Source: Chitinophaga oryziterrae
GTDB lineage: Bacteria > Bacteroidota > Bacteroidia > Chitinophagales > Chitinophagaceae
Length of the DNA: 64,000 nt
Reading direction: 5' to 3'
Assembly: GCF_009758125.1 (NCBI RefSeq)
Contig: NZ_WRXO01000003.1
Location: 124,001-188,000 of the forward strand
The position numbers were made by a program, and so were the translations under genes. A model generated the notes under the pieces. The model saw only the letters and a program-made list of their open reading frames with translations, did no database searches and was not told the origin of the DNA. Numbering within the stretch: position 1 is the first letter of the stretch; every line of letters begins with the position of its first letter. This document shows, piece after piece, positions 54,052 to 62,818 of this stretch.

Positions 54052-55374
54052 ATGGCAATCCGTAATAACAGGCTAACAGCTGATGAATACAAGGAGCAAT
54101 TCAGCGATATACGTCCGCCATTTGAAACAAATGATGCTGCTTTGGTAGAAGCCAATCGTTGCCTGTATTGTTACGATGCTCCCTGTACAAAAAGTTGTCC
54201 TACAGGTATCGATGTCCCTAAGTTTATTAAACAAATCACCACAGAGAATCTCAGAGGCGCTGCCTACACTATATTAGTATCGAACATTATGGGTGGAGGT
54301 TGTGCAAAGGTATGCCCGGTAGAGAAATTATGTGAAGGGGCCTGTGTATACAACCTGATGGAAGAAGAGGCAATACCTATAGCCCGGCTGCAGCGATTTG
54401 CCACAGAAAGAGCTATACAGGAGCAATGGCCGCTGTTTACAAGAAAACCGTCTACCGGTAAGAAGGTGGCGATAATAGGCGCCGGCCCTTCCGGACTTAG
54501 TTGTGCGCATGCATTATCGAGAGAAGGGGTAGATGTAACGATCTATGAAAAGGAAAGTAAAGGTGGTGGATTGATGACCTATGGCATTGCCGCCTATAAG
54601 GTTACGCCGCAGTTTTGCCAGGAAGAGGTAGACTATATAACTTCCATTGGCGGTATCGACATAGTATATAACCAGGAGCTGGGAAAGAATATCAGCCTGG
54701 AGATCTTACAAAACAGTTATGATGCAGTATATCTCGCATTTGGGGTAGGATTGGCCCGTCAACTGGGAATACCCGGAGAACAGTTACATGGGGTCGTAGA
54801 TGCCATCAGCTTCATTTATGATATCAGAACAAAAGGCTATCCTGCCATCCCTGTAGGGGACCAGGTGGCGGTAATAGGGATGGGTATGACAGCCATTGAT
54901 GCAGCTACACAGGCAAAACGGCTGGGAGCTAAAGAGGTGACCCTGGTTTACAGGAGAACACAACAGGAAATGCCCTGTACGGAGGCAGAACTGAATATAG
55001 CTAAACTGGATGGTTGTAAGATCGTATGGCTGGCTGCCCCCAAAGAGATAACAGGAGAAGATGGCAAGGCCACTCAACTTGTCTGTAATGTGGTGAAACT
55101 GGATGCAGCCGGTATACCGGTAGCTACCGGAGAGATCATCACTTTCGCAGTTGATATGGTGATTAAGGCCGCTGGTCAGATGCCATTTGAAGAACTGGTA
55201 TCCGGTAATCAGCTGGATAATAATAAGGGCAGGGTAATTATTGATGGTCATAGTACTACCAGTATAAAAGGGGTATTTGCAGGTGGAGATTGTGTGAATG
55301 GAGGTAAAGAGGTAGTAGATGCAGTTCAGGCGGGGAAGGATAGCGCAAAAGCAATATTGCAATATTTATTTTAA
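54052..55374 (+). CDS. preT: NAD(P)-dependent dihydropyrimidine dehydrogenase subunit PreT
   Basis: A 440-residue iron-sulfur flavoprotein. The N-terminal two-cluster ferredoxin-like domain has CLYCYDAPCTKSCPTGIDVP and GGGCAKVCPVEKLCEGACVY. The FAD site is VAIIGAGPSGLSCAHALS and the NAD(P) site is VAVIGMGMTAIDAATQAKRLG. It passes electrons from NAD(P)H to the catalytic subunit PreA encoded 9 bp downstream. The pair corresponds to the two halves of the fused mammalian DPYD. Confidence 0.95.
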   Translation: MAIRNNRLTADEYKEQFSDIRPPFETNDAALVEANRCLYCYDAPCTKSCPTGIDVPKFIKQITTENLRGAAYTILVSNIMGGGCAKVCPVEKLCEGACVYNLMEEEAIPIARLQRFATERAIQEQWPLFTRKPSTGKKVAIIGAGPSGLSCAHALSREGVDVTIYEKESKGGGLMTYGIAAYKVTPQFCQEEVDYITSIGGIDIVYNQELGKNISLEILQNSYDAVYLAFGVGLARQLGIPGEQLHGVVDAISFIYDIRTKGYPAIPVGDQVAVIGMGMTAIDAATQAKRLGAKEVTLVYRRTQQEMPCTEAELNIAKLDGCKIVWLAAPKEITGEDGKATQLVCNVVKLDAAGIPVATGEIITFAVDMVIKAAGQMPFEELVSGNQLDNNKGRVIIDGHSTTSIKGVFAGGDCVNGGKEVVDAVQAGKDSAKAILQYLF

Positions 55375-55383
55375 ACTTTTCAT

Positions 55384-56652
55384 ATGGCAGATATATCAGC
55401 CAATTTTCTCGGTATCAGATCACCTAATCCTTTTTGGCTGGCAAGTGCACCACCAACGGATAAGCAGGTAAACGTACTGCGTGCTTTTGAGGCTGGCTGG
55501 GGTGGTGTGGTCTGGAAGACCCTGGGGAGCCAGGTGAAGAATGTATCTTCCCGTTATTCAGCGGTTGATTACAATGGGCGCCGTGTAATGGGGTTTAACA
55601 ATATTGAACTGATCAGTGACCGTCCGCTGGAAATTAACCTGAAGGAAATCAAAGAGTGTGTGCGGTTGTTTCCCGACCGCGCGATGATTGTTTCACTGAT
55701 GGCCGACAATGATCGTAACAGCTGGCATGAACTGATTAAGAAAGTGGAGGATACCGGAGCCCATGGGTTGGAGCTGAATTTTGGCTGCCCGCATGGCATG
55801 ACGGAAAGGGGGATGGGCGCGGCAGTAGGGCAGGACCCTGACATTGCCAGAAAGGTGGTGGAATGGGTGATGGAAGCCGCTACTATTCCTGTTATTACCA
55901 AATTAACGCCTAACGTGCATTCTGTAGTGCCTACCGGCAGGGCTGCGGTAGAAGCAGGTACGCATGCATTATCGCTTATCAATACGATTCAATCAGTTAC
56001 AGGTGTAGACCTGGATACATTTGTGCCTAATCCCAATGTTGGGGGCAAATCTACTTTTGGGGGATATTGCGGGCCTGCTGTTAAGCCTATCGCATTAAAG
56101 ATGCTCACTACTATTGGTCAGGACAGGGTGACCTCTGCCGTACCCATTTCAGGTATCGGTGGAATCGAAACCTGGAAGGATGCGGTAGAGTTCATGTTGC
56201 TGGGAGCTACTACCCTGCAGGTTTGTACAGCTGCCATGAAATATGGCTTCCGTATTATCGAGGATATGTGTGATGGGTTAAACAACTGGATGAACGAAAA
56301 AGGGTTTCAAACAATAGATGAGTTTATTGGGAGATCACTTCCTACTTTAACAAACTGGGAAGAGCTGGATATGAACTTTCATATCGTTGCTCATATTAAT
56401 CAGGATAAATGTATCCATTGCGGGTTATGCTATATTGGATGCGAAGACGGCTCACACCAGGCTATTAACCTGTCGTACGGCAATCCCTACAATACTTACT
56501 CTATCAAAGAGGATGAGTGTGTAGGGTGTAATCTGTGTCAGCTCGTTTGCCCTGTTGATAACTGTATTACGATGACAGAACAAAGAAAGGGCGATGAATA
56601 CCTGAACTGGAAAGAGTTTCAGCGCAGAGGGCTACCTTTAAACGATCATTAA
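55384..56652 (+). CDS. preA: Dihydropyrimidine dehydrogenase catalytic subunit PreA
   Basis: A 422-residue protein. Residues ~1-320 form an FMN-binding TIM barrel related to dihydroorotate dehydrogenase (NPFWLASAPPT, NFGCPHGMTERGMGAAVGQ, KLTPNV, SGIGGIETW). The C-terminus has two 4Fe-4S clusters (CIHCGLCYIGCEDG, CVGCNLCQLVCP). It reduces uracil or thymine at the 5,6 bond. In the active-site loop the position held by the mammalian catalytic Cys is Val148; I recall other bacterial PreA proteins also lacking it. A Cys at GGYCGP is present. It ends the seven-gene operon; the next gene is convergent and abuts its stop. Confidence 0.94.
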   Translation: MADISANFLGIRSPNPFWLASAPPTDKQVNVLRAFEAGWGGVVWKTLGSQVKNVSSRYSAVDYNGRRVMGFNNIELISDRPLEINLKEIKECVRLFPDRAMIVSLMADNDRNSWHELIKKVEDTGAHGLELNFGCPHGMTERGMGAAVGQDPDIARKVVEWVMEAATIPVITKLTPNVHSVVPTGRAAVEAGTHALSLINTIQSVTGVDLDTFVPNPNVGGKSTFGGYCGPAVKPIALKMLTTIGQDRVTSAVPISGIGGIETWKDAVEFMLLGATTLQVCTAAMKYGFRIIEDMCDGLNNWMNEKGFQTIDEFIGRSLPTLTNWEELDMNFHIVAHINQDKCIHCGLCYIGCEDGSHQAINLSYGNPYNTYSIKEDECVGCNLCQLVCPVDNCITMTEQRKGDEYLNWKEFQRRGLPLNDH

Positions 56653-57222
56653 TCAAAGATCTACGTTCGCAAACATAAATTCTTCTCTTATGTTATGTAC
56701 TTCATAGGAATCTACGCACCCGGTCCTGGCTTCTCTTTTCAGATTTTTCCATTCAAGTAATAGTACCTGCTGACCGTAATTCACCAGTTGCTGAATAGCA
56801 GCTTCTATTTCCCATCCGTTAGTACGTGTAGTGATAGCTGCCAGTCTTATTTCCTGGATGTAATCAGTCAGTTTCCTGTCCACAGGATTTTTATTATCTA
56901 GAAACAATGTGATGAGTGTATACTTTCTTTCCAGTTCTTTTATCAACTGGTGTCTTTCAACCCCCGTTTTGTGATTTTCAACAAAGATGGCTTTATTACA
57001 TTCCATAGCCATGGAAAGATACTCAGCTATATGCTGACGCAAATCTTCGATATACTTTGCTTTTAACGAAGTAATCTGATTAATATAATTCCTGCGCCTG
57101 AGGCTTCTTACACTTACTGCCAAAACAATAATGGAAATCAATATTATTAACAAGATTCCAAAAGTTTTAATAAATTCTCCTGCATCTGATTGCAAAAAGC
57201 GGGCAATTGGTGACTGTAACAT
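56653..57222 (-). CDS. Single-pass membrane protein with cytoplasmic helical domain, unknown function
   Basis: A 189-residue protein from ATG 57220-57222; an in-frame ATG at 57268-57270 would add 16 residues. One membrane segment is near residues 20-41 (TFGILLIILISIIVLAVSV), followed by Arg-rich RSLRRRN, implying a cytoplasmic C-terminus. The rest is mostly alpha-helical and charged (YIEDLRQHIAEYLSMAMECN, HQLIKELERKY), with coiled-coil character. The layout matches small bacterial proteins of unknown function with one N-terminal membrane segment. It is convergent with preA, directly adjacent. No function assigned. Confidence 0.68.
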   Translation of the reverse strand: MLQSPIARFLQSDAGEFIKTFGILLIILISIIVLAVSVRSLRRRNYINQITSLKAKYIEDLRQHIAEYLSMAMECNKAIFVENHKTGVERHQLIKELERKYTLITLFLDNKNPVDRKLTDYIQEIRLAAITTRTNGWEIEAAIQQLVNYGQQVLLLEWKNLKREARTGCVDSYEVHNIREEFMFANVDL

Positions 57223-57384
57223 TAATCTATCTTTTAGTTGGTTGTATAAAAAAAATGGGTTAACAAACAACTGAAAGCGTTTAGTTCTGCTAGTCTACTG
57301 CTAAACTAAATAGAAGGTTATTATGAGGAGGACTTATCCTGGTTAAATGAGGGTTTTCATAGAAAAGTTGACAAAAAGAAAGAA

Positions 57385-58494
57385 CTATTTCAGATGAATT
57401 TCTTCACCTTGTTTATAAGATGTAATTTCTTTGGTGGCATTTAGTTGGAACAGCAAGTCTTCTATTGGCTTATTACGGTTGTAAGTAATACCTATGAATT
57501 TCTTACCGGTTGCGGATTGATCAACAATCAGCTTTGTTCCGGAATACCTGGGCACAGCTTTGGCAATTTCATTGATTGTTACACCATCAGGAAATCTAAA
57601 GATCCCTTTTTGCCAGTCCATGATATCCTCCAGGTCAAATGAATTTGTTGTAATGTCCTTTCCGGTGAAGGAGGCAATCCTGCCTGGCTTTAATAAAACA
57701 CTGTTACCGCCGGCATTCATTTTTACACTTCCTTCAACAAGGGCGACTTTTACAGTGCCACTATCGTAGGTATTCACGTTAAATTCAGTACCAAGCACCT
57801 GTACATCGCTGTTGGGCGTATGGACGATAAAAGGTTGCGTATTCCTGGCTATTTTGAAGAATGCTTCTCCTGTAATGCTGACCTCACGTGAATTGCCATG
57901 AAACTTCATCGGAAATTCCAGTTTAGATGCAGAGTTAAGGATAACGGTACTTCCATCGCTAAGTATCACCGTATAATCTTTTCCTGAAGGAACAGTTAGC
58001 GTACTGGCGGTATAGATTTCGCTGGCTCCCGTATATGTTAATGTTTTATGATTACTACTTAAAAGAAAACCGTTGACGTTCTCTAAAGGCTTGCTTTCCA
58101 GATTTATTTTCTTGCTTCCAACAGTCAGCATTATTATATTATCATTTACATTATCACTCATAAATGTGGGTGAATCTGGTTTCATGGAAGAATTGATATA
58201 ATATAGCAATCCTCCTCCGACAATGAGTATAGTACTGGCAGCAGCAAAAATCTTTATTATTTTGTTGCGCTTCCGTTTCCCGGCGATTGCTATCAACTGA
58301 TCTGCAGTCGCATAACCTTCTCCGGCAACCTGAGTGCCTTCTGATGCCAGTTCCTTTTTGATATATTCATATTGGAGTCTTACTTCTTCATACTCTGTCT
58401 TCAACTTATTCAGCTGAATCTTTTCTTCAGGCGTAATTGATCCTAATATGTCGGCAATAATAAGCGTCTGTATGTCAATAGCGTCTAAATCCAT
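57385..58494 (-). CDS. FecR-family anti-sigma factor
   Basis: A 369-residue protein. The cytoplasmic N-terminus (~1-75) is followed by a membrane segment at about 80-100 (IIKIFAAASTILIVGGGLLYY). The periplasmic FecR domain shows LSDGSTVILNSASKLEFPM, GEAFFKIARNTQPFIVHT and LGTEFNVNTYDSG. A C-terminal DUF4974-like domain has VTINEIAKAVPRYSGTKLIVD. It lies 53 bp downstream of its ECF sigma gene and, with the divergent STN-SusC at 59434, forms a complete cell-surface signalling set. A GTTCATACTTTTT element lies in front of it. Confidence 0.94.
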   Translation of the reverse strand: MDLDAIDIQTLIIADILGSITPEEKIQLNKLKTEYEEVRLQYEYIKKELASEGTQVAGEGYATADQLIAIAGKRKRNKIIKIFAAASTILIVGGGLLYYINSSMKPDSPTFMSDNVNDNIIMLTVGSKKINLESKPLENVNGFLLSSNHKTLTYTGASEIYTASTLTVPSGKDYTVILSDGSTVILNSASKLEFPMKFHGNSREVSITGEAFFKIARNTQPFIVHTPNSDVQVLGTEFNVNTYDSGTVKVALVEGSVKMNAGGNSVLLKPGRIASFTGKDITTNSFDLEDIMDWQKGIFRFPDGVTINEIAKAVPRYSGTKLIVDQSATGKKFIGITYNRNKPIEDLLFQLNATKEITSYKQGEEIHLK

Positions 58495-58524
58495 AGTATT
58501 ATATTATAGACAATGCTAAAGATT

Positions 58525-58537
58525 AAAAAGTATGAAC
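58525..58537 (-). promoter_or_regulatory. GTTCATACTTTTT element upstream of fecR
   Basis: On the minus strand this 13-mer lies between the sigma stop and the fecR start, about 30 bp before the fecR ATG. An identical 13-mer is found before the divergent susC at 59348-59360. It may be part of a promoter read by the local ECF sigma factor; the evidence is the exact repetition and placement only. Confidence 0.35.
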
Positions 58538-58547
58538 AGATCGAAAT

Positions 58548-59102
58548 TTATTTTAAGTGGAGTTTGGCGCGCATCAGTTTTAAGGAGGAATATACCTGTG
58601 TTTTAACGGTATTAACAGACAGACCTATGAGGTCAGCGACTTCTTTGTGGGATTTTTCTTCGAAGTAAACGAGCTCAAGGGAACGGCGACTCTTTTCGGG
58701 TAACATTTTCATCGCATTATTAAGGGTGTCCCTTTGTTCATTATTATTTACATATACGTAAGGATGTTCGAAATTGACGTTCATCCGGCTGTAGCGGAGG
58801 TTCCGTTTAGCGTGGTTGGAATTATGTTCTATTTTATTAAGGCTCATATTATGAGCGATCCGGGAGAGATAAAATTTGACAGTTGATTTGATCTCGATCT
58901 TGCCTCTCTGCGCCCAAAGAGCCAGGAATACCTCCTGCATCACATCTTCGGCATCAGTCTTATCGTGGAGCACCAGGTAAGCAGTAGTATAGACAACTTC
59001 ACGATACTTCTCATATATCACTGAGAACGCTTTTCTGTCTCCGGCTTTAATTTGCCGGAATAACTCAAAATCCTCCTGTATCTGCCATTCTTGCACGAGC
59101 AT
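58548..59102 (-). CDS. ECF-type RNA polymerase sigma factor
   Basis: A 184-residue sigma-70 family protein. Region 2 is FRQIKAGDRKAFSVIYEKYREVVY with DAEDVMQEVFLALWAQRG. Region 4 is LPEKSRRSLELVYFEEKSHKEVADLIGLSVNTVKTQVYSSLKLMR, given here as its pieces LPEKSRRSLELVYF and KEVADLIGLSVNTVKTQ. It is typical of Bacteroidota sigma factors that drive SusC/SusD genes. FecR follows 53 bp downstream; the target is expected to be the divergent STN-SusC operon starting at 59434. Confidence 0.94.
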   Translation of the reverse strand: MLVQEWQIQEDFELFRQIKAGDRKAFSVIYEKYREVVYTTAYLVLHDKTDAEDVMQEVFLALWAQRGKIEIKSTVKFYLSRIAHNMSLNKIEHNSNHAKRNLRYSRMNVNFEHPYVYVNNNEQRDTLNNAMKMLPEKSRRSLELVYFEEKSHKEVADLIGLSVNTVKTQVYSSLKLMRAKLHLK

Positions 59103-59433
59103 ATAAAATTTAAGTTACATGACTTCTAAAAGATCCGACTGTCTGGTGCGTCTTAATTTTTTTGTCCGGGGCATATCCGTACGTGGAAATTATTACCGAA
59201 ATTACCTATTTTTTCAATGTCAAAATGAACAGCCAGGAACTAATTTTTCAGGAAGGAAGGTGAAAAATGCTAAAAGACCGTCCATAGCGGATTACAGGGT
59301 AATACCCCCTCTGTAACCCCAAAATGGATAAAAATATTTTTAGAATCGTTCATACTTTTTTAAAATCAGAATTGTCTTATATGGTTGGGGAATTTCAAAA
59401 GACACACCCAAAGAAACGGTTCCACGCTTCTCT
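59103..59433. other. 331-bp divergent promoter region between sigma and susC
   Basis: No convincing gene is present; a 65-codon frame at 59119-59316 lacks coding character. The region holds GTTCATACTTTTT at 59348-59360, identical to the element before fecR and 73 bp before the susC start, and an imperfect hairpin TTACAGGG...CTGTAA at 59292-59316. Confidence 0.5.
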
Positions 59434-62400
59434 ATGCTAAAAACACCAAAATTTAGTGGTGCATTTTACAACGCACTATGCCTGCTATTTTTCCTGATTG
59501 CCAGCGTAATGCCTGCTATGGGGCAAGATAATGTGCCACCGGGTTTGAACAGGCGTATGAATATATCTGTGAGTAATAAACCTCTATTATCAGTACTGCG
59601 CAGGGTTTGTAAGAAGGCTGATCTTAATGTAGTAGCTGCAATGACTGTAATTGACGATAAAGTATTATGCAGTATTACAGCACAGAACGAAACAGTGCAG
59701 GATATTTTAACCAGGCTGGCAAAGGATAAAGGCCTTACCTGGGTTATTAAAGATGATATGATCATTTTCTCTAAATCATCTGATACTTCTTCTGCTGAAA
59801 TAGCTGGTCAGTATAAAACCATTTCTGTTAAAGGCCTCATAACAGATGATGAGAATATACCTCTGCCCGGTGCATCCGTTCATATAAATAATACCAGCAT
59901 AGGTACTGTTTCGGATGAACAGGGTAATTTTGTGTTGAATTGCAACAAAAAATCTCCTCTATTGATCATCACTTATACCGGATATGAGAAACAGCAGGTA
60001 GTTGTTTCAACAGGTGATTCTATTCATGTCAGATTATCGAGGTCGGATAATATGCTGGATGAGGTTGTTGCTATCGCTTATGGCAGTACATCCAGGCGAT
60101 TAAATACAGGCAGTGTAATCAGTATTAAAGAAAAGGAGATCGGTCGGGTGGCAGAGGCCAATCCTTTGGCTGCGTTACAGGGCCGGGTTGCAGGATTACC
60201 TATTACTGTATCCAGCGGTGTGGCAGGAACAAGTTACACCATGCAAATTCAGGGACGCAGTTCAATAGATAATGGTTCTGAACCTCTGTTTATTATTGAT
60301 GGTATACCTATTATTACTCCAGGTAAAAAGATAAATATACTTTCTTCTATTGCCTCTCAAAATTTTGACGACGGTGGAATTAGTTTTTTTAATAACCTTA
60401 ATCCTGCTGATGTTGAAAGTATAGATGTTTTAAAGGGCGCTGATGCTACGGCCATTTATGGGAGTCGCGGTGCAAACGGTGTAGTATTAATTACTACAAA
60501 ACGAGGGAAGCCAGGGAAAATGGCTTATAATTTTGATGTTTCCAAAGGTATTAAAGAGGTAGCCCATATGGCTCCATTGCTTTCTATTCCGCAATATCTG
60601 AAAATGAGAAATGAGGCATTCTCCAATGATGGAATGAGTCCGGGCTCTATTGCAGGTCATGTTAATTATGCGCCTGATCTCACACTTTGGGATCAGCACA
60701 GGGATGTTAATTGGCAGAAATATTTAATAGGAGGTACTGCTCATTCTACAAATGTTAATGCTGCTGTTTCCGGAGGCAATACCAGGACCCAGTATCTTGC
60801 AAGTACAGGCTATCATCATGAAACGTCTGTATTTCCTTCGGATATAGGTTACAATAAGGGGACGTTCAACTTTAATTTGAATCATAAGTCTTCAGATTCC
60901 AGGTTCTTCCTGGATTTTAACATTAAATATTCCACTGATGACAATAATTTGTATAATGCTGAATTTAATAGTTTTCTTTTGCCTCCTAATGCTCCTGCTT
61001 TACGTGATCAGGCAGGCAATTTAAACTGGCAGGAAAATGGGGGTACTTTTAATAACCCTCTTGCCGACCTGCTGAAAAAATATGAGATTAAAACGGATAA
61101 CTGGTTAGTGAGTTTCAAGCCTGGTTATAAGATAATGAAAGGGCTTATCTTTCGTGCCAATTTTGGGTACGACAAGTTAAATACAAGGGAGCATTCCCAA
61201 ATACCTATAGCATCACAGAATCCTTATACAAATTCTGTAATAACAGGTACCGCTAATTTCGCCACCAGTAAGTTTAATAACTATATTATTGAGCCACAAC
61301 TGGATTATTCCGGTGTACTGTTAAAAGGTAAAATAGCGGTCTTATTGGGAGGCTCCTGGCAGCAAAATGATATCTATCATACCAGTGTAAGCGGAGAAGG
61401 ATATACCAGCGATGCGGAATTAAATTCATTAGCAGGAGCTAATAGCATTATATATCAGCCAGACGAACGTTATTATTACAGATATGCAGCTGTATTCGGA
61501 CGTTTCAATTATAACTATAAAGACAGGTATATTGCAAATGTATCTGTAAGGAGAGATGGATCAAGTCGCTTTGGACCAAAGAAACCATATGCAACTTTCG
61601 GATCTTTCGGAGCGGCATGGATTTTTACAAATGAAACATTTGCAAAAAACTTGCTTCCTTTCCTGAATTTTGGTAAACTGCGTGGTAGCTATGGGATAAC
61701 CGGTAATGATCAGATAGGGGATTATAAATATCTTGATTTATGGTCGTCATTAGGAGTGCGGCCTTACCAGGGTGTTCCCGGTGTTCAGCCCCAGGCGCTT
61801 TTAAATCCGGCTTTTTCCTGGGAAAGAAATAAAAAGTTGGAAGCGGCCATAGAGTTAAGTACTTTACATGACCGGTTACTTTTCTCTATCGCTTATTACA
61901 GGAACCGGAGTGACAATCAATTACTGGAGTTTAAATTGCCTTCTCAGACAGGTTTCATCGCTATCACCAGAAATCTGCCGGCAGTTATACTTAATACAGG
62001 ACTGGAGTTGACCGCAACAATAGATCTGATTAAACATGCCGGGTTTAACTGGACGCTAGATGCGAATTTAACAGTGCCATCCAACAAACTGGTAAGTTAT
62101 CCCGGTATAGAAAATTCATCTTATTATGCAACTTATGCTGTAGGATATTCTGTAAATGTTATTAAAGGTTACCGGTCAACAGGTGTAGACAGGAATACAG
62201 GGCTATACACATTTAAAGATGTAGATAAGGATAATAGATTAACTACCGCAGATCACCAGATTTTAGGAAATTCAGACCCTAAATATTATGGTGGTATAAA
62301 TAGTTCAACCAGGTTTCATCAATTTCAGGTGGATATTTTGTTAGAATTTAAGAAACAAACAGTACCCAATTATTACTACGCTGCGTTTATCAGTTCTCAG

Positions 62401-62769
62401 CTACCTGGTTTCGCTTTCAATCAGCCTACGTTGGTACTTGACCGCTGGCAAAACCCCGGCGATGTCAGCAATGTGCAGAAATTTACAGCCATTGCCAGTA
62501 GTAGCGCATACGCATTAGCGCAGAATATTCCCTTTTCGGATATTGCATATAGTAATACCGGATATCTGAAGATCAGAAATGTATCTGTTTCTTACACGAT
62601 GAAAGAGAAAGTTGTAAAATCGTTAAAACTGAAAAGTCTGCATATTTATGTACAGGGGCACAACCTGTTTACTTTTACAGGTTATAACGGATTTGATCCT
62701 GAAACTCCCTATTATTTTTCGCTTCCACCGCTTAGAACAATCATGGCAGGGCTGCAGCTTGGTTTCTAA
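59434..62769 (+). CDS. SusC/RagA-family TonB-dependent transducer with N-terminal STN domain
   Basis: A 1111-residue outer-membrane protein. After the signal peptide (to about residue 30, MPAMGQ) comes an STN domain (MNISVSNKPLLSVLRRVC, LTRLAKDKGLTWVI). Then follow a carboxypeptidase-regulatory-like sandwich (VKGLITDDENIPLPGASV), a plug (LDEVVAIAYGS, IYGSRGANGVVLITTKRG) and the barrel. It shares an extra plug loop before NPADVESIDVLKGADATAIYGS with the SusC at 40366, and the C-termini are alike (LKSLHIYVQGHNLFTFTGYNG and KLRVYIQGQNLFTITKYKG). It should signal through FecR to the adjacent ECF sigma. The SusD partner begins 49 bp after its stop. Confidence 0.95.
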   Translation: MLKTPKFSGAFYNALCLLFFLIASVMPAMGQDNVPPGLNRRMNISVSNKPLLSVLRRVCKKADLNVVAAMTVIDDKVLCSITAQNETVQDILTRLAKDKGLTWVIKDDMIIFSKSSDTSSAEIAGQYKTISVKGLITDDENIPLPGASVHINNTSIGTVSDEQGNFVLNCNKKSPLLIITYTGYEKQQVVVSTGDSIHVRLSRSDNMLDEVVAIAYGSTSRRLNTGSVISIKEKEIGRVAEANPLAALQGRVAGLPITVSSGVAGTSYTMQIQGRSSIDNGSEPLFIIDGIPIITPGKKINILSSIASQNFDDGGISFFNNLNPADVESIDVLKGADATAIYGSRGANGVVLITTKRGKPGKMAYNFDVSKGIKEVAHMAPLLSIPQYLKMRNEAFSNDGMSPGSIAGHVNYAPDLTLWDQHRDVNWQKYLIGGTAHSTNVNAAVSGGNTRTQYLASTGYHHETSVFPSDIGYNKGTFNFNLNHKSSDSRFFLDFNIKYSTDDNNLYNAEFNSFLLPPNAPALRDQAGNLNWQENGGTFNNPLADLLKKYEIKTDNWLVSFKPGYKIMKGLIFRANFGYDKLNTREHSQIPIASQNPYTNSVITGTANFATSKFNNYIIEPQLDYSGVLLKGKIAVLLGGSWQQNDIYHTSVSGEGYTSDAELNSLAGANSIIYQPDERYYYRYAAVFGRFNYNYKDRYIANVSVRRDGSSRFGPKKPYATFGSFGAAWIFTNETFAKNLLPFLNFGKLRGSYGITGNDQIGDYKYLDLWSSLGVRPYQGVPGVQPQALLNPAFSWERNKKLEAAIELSTLHDRLLFSIAYYRNRSDNQLLEFKLPSQTGFIAITRNLPAVILNTGLELTATIDLIKHAGFNWTLDANLTVPSNKLVSYPGIENSSYYATYAVGYSVNVIKGYRSTGVDRNTGLYTFKDVDKDNRLTTADHQILGNSDPKYYGGINSSTRFHQFQVDILLEFKKQTVPNYYYAAFISSQLPGFAFNQPTLVLDRWQNPGDVSNVQKFTAIASSSAYALAQNIPFSDIAYSNTGYLKIRNVSVSYTMKEKVVKSLKLKSLHIYVQGHNLFTFTGYNGFDPETPYYFSLPPLRTIMAGLQLGF

Positions 62770-62818
62770 ATTGTTACTCATTCCTATGAGTGTCCAGAGA
62801 TAATAACAAATCATAGTT

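Noticed and set aside
54784..55362. 192-codon minus-strand frame inside preT
   Set aside because: Antisense shadow; Cys/Tyr-rich composition typical of reverse-complement frames.
59119..59316. 65-codon frame in the sigma-susC promoter region
   Set aside because: Composition is not protein-like and it overlaps likely promoter elements; treated as non-coding.
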